Assembly: GCA_035079385.1 (NCBI GenBank)
Contig: JAVHKY010000013.1
Location: forward strand, 8,244,001-8,308,000
Source: Aspidiotus rigidus
Taxonomy: Eukaryota; Arthropoda; Insecta; Hemiptera; Diaspididae
DNA: 64,000 bases
Direction of reading: 5' to 3'
Each line of letters starts with the position of its first letter. The stretch's first letter is position 1. Below, in pieces: positions 23,704-34,284 of this stretch. Under the pieces are notes generated by a model, which saw nothing but the letters and a program-made list of their open reading frames with translations, was not told the origin of the DNA and did no database searches. Both the position numbers and the translations under genes were made by a program.

Positions 23704-25010
23704 ATGATAATTTTCCTCTATAACGTCATTCTTTTTAGTATTGTGATGAGAGCGATATGCTTTGAAAATAAACCGGATGTAAAAAGATTTGTTGTCGTTT
23801 CTGGCGCGACTTCTGCTCTTTATTTCTATCCAATAATTGGAGGCCCGAGTAAGATCTTTTTCTATTCATCATTCTTGTGCATATATATCAGCAAATCGTT
23901 CCAATTCGTAAACGGTTTTGGGCAGATCAGAAAAAAGTGTCAACTTTCTATACAATTTGACTTTGGAAATTTTTCATGAAAGGATTGGTGATTTTTTTCT
24001 TTTTTTTTTCGTTCAAGAGTGCTTTTATTGTGTGCCGAAGCTCGATAGCACTACCAAAAAGAAGATCTGTCGGGATATATTCAGTAGCCGTGTGTTCGGT
24101 ATGTTTGGAAGACGCCCGTACAAACTATCCGCGGAATCCAATATATCTCGTGTTTTCAGTCGTCATCAAGAGAACTACACCAGCAAGGAAATCGTAGTAC
24201 CACCCATTTATGAAACGTCCAAACCAGATATCCCAGAACACGCGTTTCCTTGTTTAGTTCACGAGTTCGAGGAGATCAAGAAATATTTTGTTTCCAGAGA
24301 GTATAACATTAATGTAGAGACGAAGTCGACCCAAGATTACATCGCCGCTCGATTTATATTTGCGTATGTTGAAGGACAATTTAGATTACAGGGTCTGGTC
24401 GAAGACGCGGCAAAGACCGCAATATTTGGTACTCGCGAACAAATTGAGAACTTATACTTGAGGAGACGCGGAAAATATTTACCAAGTGAGTTTCTCCCGG
24501 CCCCTTCAAGAATTCTGTTTAGTTTCTTAATACGCAATTGTTTGTAATACAGCTCGCAGTCGAATAGAAGATCCGTTGTGCAAGCTGAGTTTTGCAGAGA
24601 AATTACGAGTTTGTGTGGCCGTTTTCAACTCGTTTTATTTCGACGGGGTACTCGAATTTCCGCATTCGATTATTGACGAAGTTGATGGAATCTGCACGAG
24701 AAGGACGATTTCATTCCGAACGCCACATGCGAACGCCGTTGTAAAAGCGGCCAGAAGAACATTCGAAGAGTGGACGATGAGTTGCGAATTTCCGGAAAGG
24801 AAAGAGAAACTCGAGTACGTTCTTTCGCAAGCCTACAAGACAAATCAAATCTTCGTTTACCTCGTCGATTCGTACAGCGGAAAAGTGTTTCCGGAAACTA
24901 TAAGTGGTAATGTTCGACTGGCGGTCGTCGGTAATAGACTTTGGGACCCAGATAAGAGTGACGTTTCGTACGATGATGCCAGCCACGGGTATAACTCCGT
25001 TGTCGGATGA
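23704..25010 (+). CDS. Gene C: putative secreted protein, three phase-1 exons
   Basis: Exons are 23704-23848, 24018-24485 and 24553-25010, joined by short GT-AG introns (169 and 67 bp), both phase 1, for 356 residues. Exon 1 encodes a signal peptide (MIIFLYNVILFSIVMRAIC). Exon 2 contains a CFYC pair, KKKICRDIF and a long charged region. Exon 3 contains KLRVCVAVFNSFYFDG and, near the end, FVYLVDSYSGKVFPE. The exon plan matches genes A and B, and exon 3's start resembles exon fragment D and gene G, so I place it as a divergent member of the same superfamily. That similarity is by eye and weak. No enzyme motif is recognised. A simple reading through the first intron would also give an open frame, but lacks the signal peptide. 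Confidence 0.7.
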
Positions 25011-25330
25011 ATTTTCCAAAATACAAATCGATAACCCTCTTGAAATGAACGAGATTTTTTTTTGAGTGAAATAAGATTTTGTCAATTCATACTACACGGG
25101 AAAATTTAGAGTTCTGAACCTTACAATACTTTATGGTATGAAGTCTTCTATGAGTCTACAAGCTAGTCCAAAATATCAAGAATTTATTGACGACCCATAA
25201 ATTTGTTGAAATTCACAAACACAAAGTTGCTAGAGTCATAATTTAAAATAAAAAAAACGAGGATCAAAAATGCAAGATTATCTCTTAGTTCATTAAGAGT
25301 TGAAAAATTCTATTGGTTGTCCTAAAGACG
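25011..25330. other. 3' flank of gene C
   Basis: This is AT-rich sequence with no recognised gene. The 3' untranslated region of gene C is expected here, but no canonical polyadenylation signal could be assigned with confidence. Confidence 0.4.
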
Positions 25331-25735
25331 GTTTTAATTTTTTTAGCGGAGAACCAGCTATCCCTTTTGTTGGGAGTACTTTCAGGAAATTTTCGTCCGC
25401 GAGCGCTGCCGAGGTTGATGACGTCACAGAGAGGGGACTTAGAAAAATTTCAACCTCCGAGCATTATACAACAGGAGGGGGAGGGGGACTTAGAAAAAGT
25501 ACATGGCTATAGGGTCGAAATTTTTTTAAGTTTTCTGCCGGACGGCGTACAGCGTACGGCGCACGGCAAACTTCTCGAAAAACCCCCCATAAGCTATATA
25601 CGACACGAGGGGGACTTGGAAAAACGACGGATTCCTTGAAATTGCAGCGCGTTCAAGTTGTCACGTCATCATTTTCGGGATTTAGAAAAACTTCAGGCTC
25701 CAAGATTTATATGATAGGAGGGGGACTCGGGACAA
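25330..25735. repeat. Composite dispersed repeat (GC-rich modules and 45-bp units)
   Basis: This includes an inverted copy of the 590-755 module (25335-25450), 45-bp units in both orientations, and the GTGCGCCGT-type module at 25530-25600. It abuts, and seems to cut off, the effector-like exon fragment at 25735-25881. Confidence 0.75.
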
Positions 25736-25881
25736 TTGCAGTCCTGCAATGGCATCTAATTTTTTCTTCGCGTGATTCCAATAGGTAACTTCCATACATA
25801 ATTCCATCAATCCAAATTCGTCGAAATATACGTCGCGACAAAGTAATTTGATGTATTCCATTCTTTCTTCCAAGTTGCAAT
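25735..25881 (-). pseudogene. Truncated domain exon of the secreted-protein superfamily (fragment D)
   Basis: A phase-1 acceptor (CATCATCAG before AT TGC) opens a frame with NLEERMEYIKLLCRDVYFDE and a second Cys in LMELCMEV. It resembles the start of gene C exon 3 and of the gene E and F terminal exons (EEHEIICRDV). The frame runs into the dispersed repeat and loses similarity near 25735. A Penelope 3' end lies just upstream at 25935. It is probably a relic of a lost gene copy, though a real exon of an unrecognised gene cannot be excluded. Confidence 0.45.
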
Positions 25882-25934
25882 CTGATGATGTCATAGATTT
25901 GTTAAACGAATCCGTTCCTCCAGGTTATGGCTAT

Positions 25935-26065
25935 CCATAATAAACGCGAAAGGACGAATACTCCGAAAGGAGAGTAAACAATGCAAACCGCAAAAAATAT
26001 ACACGACGAGCGCTTTCGGTTAATAAACCATCTTCAAGCCTGAAATGAAAGCAACTGACGAACAG
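25935..26065 (-). mobile_element. Penelope-like element 3' end (fragment)
   Basis: The minus strand matches the 3' end of the plus-strand Penelope copy (33490-33625), including 'cttgaagatggtttatt', 'gaaagcgctcgtcg' and 'ctttcggagtattcgtcc'. It includes the hammerhead-like motif at 25998-26038. No coding part remains. Confidence 0.85.
25998..26038 (-). ncRNA. Candidate hammerhead ribozyme motif of the Penelope 3' end
   Basis: Read on the minus strand: UUGAAGA (core CUGANGA with one mismatch), stem II GGUU-UAUU-AACC, GAAA, a short stem III (GCGC with GUGU) and AUA as the expected cleavage triplet. Hammerhead motifs are known in Penelope-like elements. Stem I pairing is not clear to me. Confidence 0.45.
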
Positions 26066-26480
26066 AAAAACTTGGTCATATTGTAGTATTATTAAATTTT
26101 CTGGCATAGCCAAATAAATGAAAATCATGTTCCATGTCTTTTATATTTTATCAGTCATCATGAAATATTTCAGTCTAGGCTTCTACTAGGTCAAGTGTTC
26201 GTGAGATATTATTCGTTTACCCCTTTACCTATCTTGGCGTCGTATAAGTCTTGTATGAGAAATATTTTGAGGTAATTGTGGGTGTTCTATATTTTGAGGT
26301 ATCAACTTTCGGTGGGGCGACGAGCGATCTCGCTGTTGTATTGGAATGGTATGAGAAAATTCAAGTCTTTTTTGAGAAATATGAGGTAGCGCGAACTCGC
26401 TCCGCTCGTTCGCCCCCTGTCTCGGTGTTGTATTGGTATGGTATGAGACAATTCAAGTCTAGGGGACTTGGAAAAATTTC
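26066..26480. other. Intergenic DNA with a short tandem duplication
   Basis: Two near-copies of a segment containing 'ttggtatggtatgaga' and 'attcaagtct' lie at about 26330-26375 and 26425-26465, followed by one 45-bp-type unit. No gene is seen. Confidence 0.4.
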
Positions 26481-26487
26481 GACTATT

Positions 26488-26705
26488 CAGCCTTTATTTA
26501 TTTAATTATTCAATTATTCAATTATTTAATTATTTAATTATTCAATTATTTAATTATTCAATTATTTAATTATTCAATTATTCAATTATTTAATTATTTA
26601 ATTTTTAATTATTTAATTATTTAATTATTTAATTATTTAATTATTTAATTATTTAATTATTTAATTATTCAATTATTTAATTATTTAATTATTCAATTAT
26701 TTAAT
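26488..26705. repeat. AT microsatellite (ttaattatttaa type)
   Basis: About 215 bp of ttaattattcaattattt repeats with irregular period. Its right edge meets a GC-rich hairpin at 26708-26743. Confidence 0.95.
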
Positions 26706-26707
26706 AC

Positions 26708-26743
26708 TAGCGGTTGTCAGCGCGCCTCCGGCGCGCCTGACCG
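26708..26743. other. GC-rich hairpin at the microsatellite border
   Basis: CGGTTGTCAGCGCGCC and GGCGCGCCTGACCGCC are complementary around a TCC loop, with a bulge. It stands out sharply from the AT-rich surroundings and may be the end of a mobile element whose tail is the microsatellite. Confidence 0.6.
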
Positions 26744-27780
26744 CCAGCTGTGTGTTGAGTAGATATCAGTGTTTTGTAAATATTTCGATTTAACAGTAAG
26801 AGCTGAGTTGACAGGTAAGGGCTGTATTGCAGCAAAAAACGGACTAATTCATGAACCGTCGCAACATTAAGGAAATAGATGGACAGTAGGTAAAAAGCCT
26901 GCCATATCCCCGAAGCATTACATCAGTCTGTGTAGAGGCATGAGACGAACTCAGTCGGTTCCTATATGAGAAACCGGATGTAATTTTCTTAATTCTTTCT
27001 CGAACCCAGTACCTTTTCTTAGGTAGCTTCAAACTCTGACGACAATATTTACCTAATGTATAGTTACTCGTCACAAAAGAAGAGCAAATTTTCAAGAAAT
27101 TATTTTACATAAACGTCTCCTTTCAAAATCGAAAATTGGATACGTAAAACTCGAATAGTCTCTGTAGATTCATCCAGAGCAACCGGTTTAAATGCTCTCT
27201 CTCTCTGTAAACACAATGATCTTGAATACCCATCAGTCAAAATACCAATAGTTCCAAAATTTCCTCCTAAAAATCTGGAATTGGGCTCATTCGAAAGGAA
27301 ATTAAAGGGGCAACAATTTTTGTTCTCTTCAATTTTTCATAAAAATGAGTAAAACTCGAGTTATCACCATAACTTAATTTTTATAACTGCGCCGCTCAAC
27401 GCGTTTGAACGGTAACGTTGGAACAACGCGTTCGATGGCAAGCTACACCACCACGTTTTTAGGGTCGGCGCAGGCGCTAGCCGACCGTATTGTAATCACT
27501 TTTTTCTTCTTCTTTCGTCCGATTAAGACGCTGACGTCATGATCGAGTGAGCCGTATGCTGTACAGTCTCGAGTCTTTGGCTCTTGGCGTGTTATCATTG
27601 CATTTTGCATTTCGATTGTATTCAACTGTTGTAATGGGTCGTAGGAATCACATAGGAACGGAACAATGAAAATAGTAGCCTCTTTATTATCGAACATTCG
27701 AACGTTCGCAATAATAAATTTGATATGTTCAAATTGCAAGTTTATTTCATTTTAATGATTAGGTTCAGATGACTACGAAT
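26744..27780. other. Intergenic DNA, no gene recognised
   Basis: A small hairpin, GGTCGGCGCAGGCGCTAGCCGACC, lies at 27462-27485. A 98-codon minus-strand frame (27443-27739) has no recognised domain. Confidence 0.4.
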
Positions 27781-28040
27781 GGAACCAAACGTCTTAATTG
27801 CGATGGAAAAGAATGAGAGTGACGAAATATGAATTCTTGAAATTGGTCTAAATAATGTGAATGGTGAAGCGGTAGGTAGAGCAAAATATGAAATGAATGA
27901 TCGTTGGTCGGTATCTAATTACAATGATTCTATAGTCTCCAATCTGAGTTTGTAGTTTTATTCGATAGAACGTGAAAAGCTAAGTGGAAAGTATGAGGTA
28001 TGAACAGTTTGAATGAATAATTATCGAAATTTTATTATTT

Positions 28041-28216
28041 CAACTTGCAGTCTGTGTAAGGTACGTGTATTTAGTTTCTAGTACCGGTTATCTTATGCCT
28101 GAGTTAGAAGCCAAATATCATCGAAATCAATATTATTTCGCAATGCAATGTTTACAAAGATGTATTGGAATCGAATTTTTTGGTTTTGACTGTTTCTTAT
28201 GTCTTTGGGTGTTTGC
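28041..28216 (+). CDS. Possible isolated exon, unassigned
   Basis: A plausible acceptor (TTTCAACTTGCAG) precedes an open frame with Cys- and aromatic-rich sequence (RNQYYFAMQCLQRCIGIEFF) that could end at a GTAGGT donor. The composition resembles a membrane or secreted-protein exon, but I find no partner exons. It could be chance. Confidence 0.2.
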
Positions 28217-28284
28217 ATTGATCAGCGTAGGTATTAATAAATTTGATTTTACGGAATGTTCAAATTATAAATTTATTTTCCTTT

Positions 28285-29345
28285 AATAAATACAAATGAA
28301 ACGAGACTTTTTACGGGAAACCGAAATGAATAATTGCAAATAAAAACCTAGGGAACAGAATGATTTAAAAGTCGATCATAGATCGCGAATGCGGTATTCC
28401 GGCTTTGTAGTCCGCAATTCAATTTTGAATTTTAATTTACCTATACTTTTAGATTCTAAGTATTTCTTTGAAGTTGACTACAAAGGTAGTATAATAATTA
28501 CCTACATCGTTGGGTTTTGAGCAGACAAATGAAGTTGGTGGTGGTATTAATTAATCAAGGATTTCAATTCTAGGTAATGCTAGGATTTGTGTTACTGTTA
28601 TTCTTATCTCATGACGAAAATATCAGCGTTATTTGTACTCAACAGTGGTTCCTTCAGGTTATTAAATAAATACAAATGAAACGAGATTTTTTATAATGCG
28701 ATGGGAAACCGAAATGAATAATTGCGAATATAAACATAGGGAACAGAATGATTTAAAAGTCGATCATAGATCGCGAATGCGGTATCCCGGCTTTGTAGTC
28801 CGCAATTCAATTTTGTATTTTAATTTACCTATAACTTACTTTTAATTCTAAGTACTTTGCATTTGACTACAAAGGTAGTATAATAATTACATCGTTGGGT
28901 TTTGAGCAGACAAATGAAGTTTGTGGTAGTATTAATTAATCAAGGATTTCAATTCTATGTAATGTTATGATTTGTATTACTTATTATTCTTATCTCATGA
29001 CGAAAATGACAGTTGTTGGAAGTTGGAAGGGTGTAATATCAGAGTTATTTTTACTCAACAGTGGTTCCTTCAGGTTATTGCTTATTAATTGTTGAGTGTT
29101 AACTTTTACAAATAGAATCGAAAAAATGTGATGTGAATTCTTGAAAACTTAGGTTCTCACAATGGATGAAATGGAATACAAATGAAAGGGAATGCCTTAC
29201 AACGCGATGGGAATATGAAATGAATATATAATTACAAATAAAAAAGTAGGAAATAGGATGATCAAAAATTGATTGTGAATGCGATATCCTAGCTTTGTAA
29301 TCCTCAATTCAATTTTAATTTGTACTTGGTCCTACTTTCTAGTTG
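28285..29345 (+). repeat. Three tandem direct repeats of about 380-450 bp
   Basis: Shared phrases recur in order: 'aaatacaaatgaaacgaga', 'gggaaaccgaaatgaata', 'gaacagaatgatttaaaagt', 'cggctttgtagtccgcaatt' and 'ttgggttttgagcagac'. Copies begin near 28285, 28670 and 29175. The third is the most diverged and shorter. They are non-coding. Confidence 0.85.
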
Positions 29346-29501
29346 GGTTTTAGCGCAGAGAGAGAATCAAATTAACACTAAAGACTGAATGATTGCTTAA
29401 AATAGGTAATAGCCAAAGACACCTGAGATCTGTGCACAAACCTCTTCCAGCTTGTTCTACAAGTTTCTTTTTGATACATATACCATATACTCCGTTCATG
29501 T

Positions 29502-29598
29502 TAAGAAAGGATAGAAATACGTACCTTGAGAACGGAACGCTCCAGGTAATTTTAATCAACCGTTCCGTTCTCGAGGTACATACTTCTATCCTTTCTTA
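29502..29598. mobile_element. Short palindromic MITE-like element
   Basis: TAAGAAAGGATAGAAATACG and GAACGGAACG on the left are complemented on the right by CGTTCCGTTC and CTATCCTTTCTTA. The whole element is about 97 bp with 40-bp arms. Confidence 0.75.
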
Positions 29599-29639
29599 GT
29601 GTGAATAGAGTATAATACATTTTTGTAATAATGATCAAA

Positions 29640-29888
29640 TTCCCGCCGACCCTAGTACTACGTAGCTCGCTACTACGTAGCTTGTTTTATATTGAAAAAA
29701 GTCATTGTTTTCGCCCTTTTTTGAAATTACTCAGCACCTCCCCGTCAAATTTTTATTTTTATGAGTCTATGTGCTGCTCTGGGATGAGGACAATATATCC
29801 TGAAAGTTTGAAAGCGATCGGCCCAGTAGTTCTCGAGTTATAAACGGACAGGAGGACGGACGGACAAACTTTCTGCTTTATATATTAG

Positions 29889-29890
<2 letters not shown>
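29640..29890 (+). mobile_element. RTE-like LINE or SINE 3' end with microsatellite tail
   Basis: The phrase order 'tatatcctgaaagtttga', 'cgatcggcccagtagttct', 'cgagttataaacggacagg' and 'caaactttctgctttatata' is the kind of 3' tail found in RTE-related retroposons of many arthropods, and it is followed directly by a (TTTA)n tail. No coding sequence is present. This is recognition by eye. Confidence 0.5.
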
Positions 29891-29921
<31 letters not shown>

Positions 29922-30240
29922 TTATTTAATTATTTATTTATTTAATTATTTAACTATTTAATTATTTAATTTTTTATTAATCAATTAATTAATTATTTAT
30001 TATTATTACGCGGGTGTACTCGCGAATTTCTGAATCACCCACGGGGTAGAGATTTTCTAATTATTAATTATATTATTTATTTAATTATTTATTTATTTAA
30101 TAATTTTATTATTTTATTATTTTATTATTTAATTTTTTATTAATTAATTAATTAATTATTTATTATTATTACGCGGGGTGTACTCGCGAATTTCTGAATC
30201 ACCCACTGGGTAGAGATTTCTCTTGACGGGGGGGGGGGGG
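29890..30240. repeat. TTTA/TTAAT microsatellites with a duplicated 60-bp unique segment
   Basis: AT tracts at 29890-29995 and 30055-30165 each lead into a copy of 'acgcgggtgtactcgcgaat' plus 'tctgaatcacccac' plus 'ggtagagattt' (30007 and 30171). A run of G at 30229-30248 follows. Confidence 0.9.
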
Positions 30241-30308
30241 GAAGGGGGGGTGTACTCGCGAGTTTCAAAATCGGGGTCTGGCGAGAGAAAAGACATGGAA
30301 CATGTCAA

Positions 30309-31394
30309 AAGAAGAGCAAGGTATTAAGATTGTCCAAACGAGAAATCGCGGTGTGAATCATAAACCAGTTCGATCAGGCCATCTTCCGGAATGTACGAGT
30401 TGAGTACAGTGATGCCGTCGGTGTTGCGATGACGCATTATCTCTATATTCTCGAGGGCGATACGCTTACGATAGGAATTCTCCTTATGGAGGAGCTTTTC
30501 GGATCCCTCGCGGAAGCTGTGGCCACTGTTTATTAAATGATCAGCAAAAGCTGACTTCCTTAAGTGTCCCTTCTTCCAAGACTTCGGGTGCTCAGCTACT
30601 CTAACTTTCATTTGACATTCCAACTGGTAAACACCACTCCTCTCATCAACAGGTATGGGGTCCTTCAGTCTCACAAACGACCTCTTGACTGCGGTAGGGT
30701 TGTAAAACGTGGGTCTGAAGCCAAACGGGCGGAGGGCCCGACCCAATTGGAGGGAGAACTTCCCTAAGAAAGGGAGACTGAGCCAACACAAACGGCGATC
30801 ACGGATCGCGTCTCGGGGAGGGAGGTGGTGGAATCAAGAAGGCTCCTCGTAACTTTCCCCCGAACCATCACGTCAACATCGATATTGACCACATTCACTC
30901 TGGCCAGGGGTTTTATTGTGAGTAACTCTTTCTTGAAGGCAGACTGACTCAAAGGAATACGAGTCAGTCTGTGAACTAGGCTGTGAAAAGCAGCCATCTT
31001 ATGAGCAACAGGACCGAACGAATCACCGTGGACTAAAACATCGGTCGTAGTATCTTTCCTGTAAATTCCAAACTTATGGGTACCGTCTATTATAGAGATC
31101 GATAAATCCAAAAAGTTAATGGAAAATACCCCTATTTCCAACGTAAATTTGATGGAAGGGTACCAGGAATTGAGATACCTCAGAAACTCACCAAGGAGAT
31201 CTGGGGGACCAGTCCAGGTGCATAGAACGTCATCAACGTACCTGTGCCAATAGTGAATATGATTAAGTAACACCTGGTTCGAGGAAAAGAGGTCAATTCA
31301 AACTTAGACATGAAAATTTCGGAGATGAGAGAGCCTACAGGTGATTTAATAGGGATCCCTACTTCATTAGGAAACTCGAAACATTTTTGCGAAG
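30309..31394 (-). pseudogene. Penelope-like element, 5'-truncated copy on the minus strand
   Basis: The minus strand encodes the second half of a Penelope-like pol: a fragment around motif B (EVGIPIKSPVGSLISEIFM), the catalytic motif in HYWHRYVDDVLCTW, the thumb region, and the C-terminal domain up to a stop at 30324. The GIY half of the GIY-YIG endonuclease is present (ERSGVYQLEC), but about 13 residues with the YIG half are missing compared with the plus copy. Frame breaks occur near 31290 and 30790. It meets the plus-strand copy head to head at about 31395. It cannot be active. Confidence 0.9.
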
Positions 31395-33630
31395 ATGGTA
31401 CGGTAAATTTAATATTACGACTAGATTAAACCTTAAGGTCCATTCAAGACTCTCTGGTATGCTCCTCCCCCTTAAGTTTGATTACTTCATGCGGGACGTC
31501 AATGTAAAGTGTTGGAAGTTTGAGGTGAACTTGAAGAAGAAGAAAAATAAGAAGTTGTCCTCCCTAATGAAGGGTAATGATGAGGTGGTTGAGGAAGAGG
31601 TGAGTGACGGTGTTGTCGTTCATAAATTCCATCCCCCCCCCCCCCCTCATAAATAATAGTCAGGTAGTGTTTAATAGTGACGAAACTGTCCGCCTTGAGA
31701 AAGGTTTGAAATTCAGTTTACCTCCCCTCAAGAAGGATGAAACCTTGGCGAATGTTGTTGCGGATCTTGCGGTTAAAATTGGTCCTGGTTTTAATACCCA
31801 GAAAGTTTGTGCCGAATTAGTCCGTAATAACCCTCTCTCTCGCATGAGTAATAAATTGGGAGGAGTGATTCAAGGTTTGAAGAGAAAGATGAAAGAGGAA
31901 GATTTAATCGTCACTAAGGCTGACAAGGGCAAGGCTGTTGTGGTGATGGAAAAGTCGGCCTATTCCTCTAAGGTCCATGAAGTCCTCCAGCAGTGTGGTG
32001 CTAAAGAGAGTGAGGATTTCAGTTTTCCTAAGCACATTAAAGAAGTTAGGAGTGTCATCAACAGGAGTGAGGCTATTATCAAAACTCCAGCTTTGAAAAA
32101 AGCCCTCCTTGTTCCTAACCCCACACCCCCCCTCCTCTACGGGCTACCCAAAGTGCATAAGAACAATACCCCGATGCGACCCGTTGTTTCTTTCGTCTCC
32201 TCTCCCCCCCCCATCTACCTCCTTACCAAATTCCTGGACCGTTGGTTCAAAAATCGCATTGATTTTGAATCTCCTCATTTGGTCTTGAATTCGGCCTCTT
32301 CAACTGACGTTCTGAAGTGTAAGTCTTCCCCCGGGAACGACCATCTGCTCGTTTGATGTTGTTGGTTTGTTCCCGAATATTCCTAAGGCTGCTACTATCC
32401 AGCGTATGGGTGAGCTACTCGTCAAAGCCAATATTCTTCACAATGAGCTTCATGAATTTTTCGATCTTCTGAATATTTGCTGGTCCCCCAACTACTGTAA
32501 ATTTGAAGGAAAACTTTTCGAGTTTCCTGATGAAGTAGGGATCCCTATTGGATCACCTTTAGGCTCTCTCATCTCCGAAATTTTCATGTCTAAGTTTGAA
32601 CTTGACCTCTTTTCCTCGAACCAGGTGTTACTTAATCATATTCACTATTGGCACAGGTCTAGACTGGTCCCCCAGATATCCTTGGTGAGTTTCTGAGGTA
32701 TCTCAATTCCTGTTACCCTTCCATCAAATTTACGTTGGAAATAGGGGTATTTTCCATCGACTTTTTGGATTTATCGATATCTATAATAGACGGCATCCAT
32801 AAGTTTGGAATTTACAGGAAAGATACTACGACCGATGTTTTAGTCCACGATGACCTGGCCAGAGTGAATGGGGTCAATGTCGATATTGACGTGATGGTTC
32901 GGAGGAAAGTTACGAGGAGCCTTCTTGATTCCACCACCTCCCTCCCCCGAGACGCGATCCGTGATCGCCGTTTGCGTTGGATCAGTCTCCCTTTCCTGGG
33001 GAAGTTCTCCCTCCAATTGGGTCGGGCCCTCCGCCCGTTTGGCTTCAGACCCGCGTTTTACAACCCTACCACAGTCAAGTGGTTGTTTGTGAGACTGAAG
33101 GACCCCGTACCTGTTGATGAGAGGAGTGGTGTTTACAAGTTGGAATGTGGGGATTGCGGAGGCTTTTATATTGGTGAGACCAGCCGCCAAATGAAAGTTA
33201 GAGTAGCTGAGCACCCGAAGTCTTGGAAGAAGGGACACTTAGGGAAGTCAGCTTTTGCTGATCATTTGATAAACAGTGGCCACAGCTTCCGCGAGGGATC
33301 CGAAAAGCTCCTCCATAAGGAGAATTCCTATCGTAAGCGCATCGCCCTCGAGCATATAGAGATAATGCGTCATCTCAACACCCACGGCACCACTGTACTC
33401 AACTCGTACATTCCGGAAGATGGTCCGATCGAACTGGTTTATGATTCACACCGCGATTTCTCGTTTGGACAATCTTAATACCTTGCTCTTCTTTTCTGTT
33501 CGTCAGTTGCTTTCATTTCAGGCTTGAAGATGGTTTATTCACCGAAAGCGCTCGTCGTGCATATTTTCTGCGGTTTGCATTGTTTACTCTCCTTTCGGAG
33601 TATTCGTCCTTTCGCGTTTATCATAGATCA
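31395..33630 (+). pseudogene. Penelope-like element, near full-length defective copy
   Basis: This encodes a Penelope-type reverse transcriptase and GIY-YIG endonuclease across several frames. Recognisable pieces are VTKADKGKAVVVMEKSAY, LLYGLPKVHK, PMRPVVSF, motif A (FDVVGLFPNIP), motif B (VGIPIGSPLGSLISEIFM), the thumb (DFLDLSISIIDGIHKFGIYR), and the endonuclease GVYKLECGDCGGFYIGETSR. The YVDD motif is lost by a deletion after HYWHR (about 32658), and about 39 residues are missing after TTTDVLVHD (about 32850). Frame breaks lie near 31640 (a C run), 32345 and 32690. The 3' end with the hammerhead-like motif is intact. Confidence 0.92.
33523..33563 (+). ncRNA. Candidate hammerhead ribozyme motif at the Penelope 3' end
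   Basis: CUUGAAGA, a short GGU/ACC stem II, GAAA, a stem III of GCGC with GUGC, and AUA follow in the order of a hammerhead core. It matches the motif at 25998-26038 with compensating or weaker stem II bases. Core position C3 appears as U. Confidence 0.45.
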
Positions 33631-33639
33631 ATCCCTGAG

Positions 33640-34284
33640 CCATCTTGATCTGACGACGTCATAGATCACTTCCTGCAACATCATAGAACAATCACCTGGT
33701 TCGGAAGTCAACATTTTAACAGGGAACTGAGGGGTGTTCCGGAAAATTTGCTGTGCGCCGTGTGGTGTTCGTCAAAAAATCAAAATTGGCAAAAATGGTC
33801 TGCGTGCAACATCTCCCTTCCCAAGTTTTAGCGGTAAAAATAGTCCAAGAAAAGTCAAGATACCTCAATGTCTTCCTCCTATCATATAATAGCTTGCAAG
33901 TCAAAATTTTAACAGGAAACCGGTTCTATTTTTTTTGTCGCATGCTTTGCGTTGTTCGGAAGCTGGCAAAAAGTGACCTTCCTAATGAAGAATTGTGACT
34001 TCGAAAAATTTCGACTCTCGAGTCATAATATATGATAAGAAAGAAACTTGGAAGAATAAAACAAAACAATTGCCGGTCCGACCTCCGAGCTATATTTGAC
34101 AAGAGGAGGACTTAGAATAAAAGGACGTTCTGAGTCTTATGGTGTTTGAAGCGTTGCATATCTGGCTCATTGAAGCGGCTATCTTTCGGGCTATATACAC
34201 CGACCACCGAGTTATATGTGATCGTAGGGGACTTGAAAAATTTTTCAGTCCGAGCTTTGTCGGATGGCCGGACGGCGGATGTTT
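33640..34284. repeat. Dispersed repeat fragments between two Penelope copies
   Basis: These are modules of the AACAGGGAAC-type (33718-33780, 33910-33960) and 45-bp units in both orientations (33990-34060, 34085-34115, 34200-34260). No gene is present. Confidence 0.65.
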
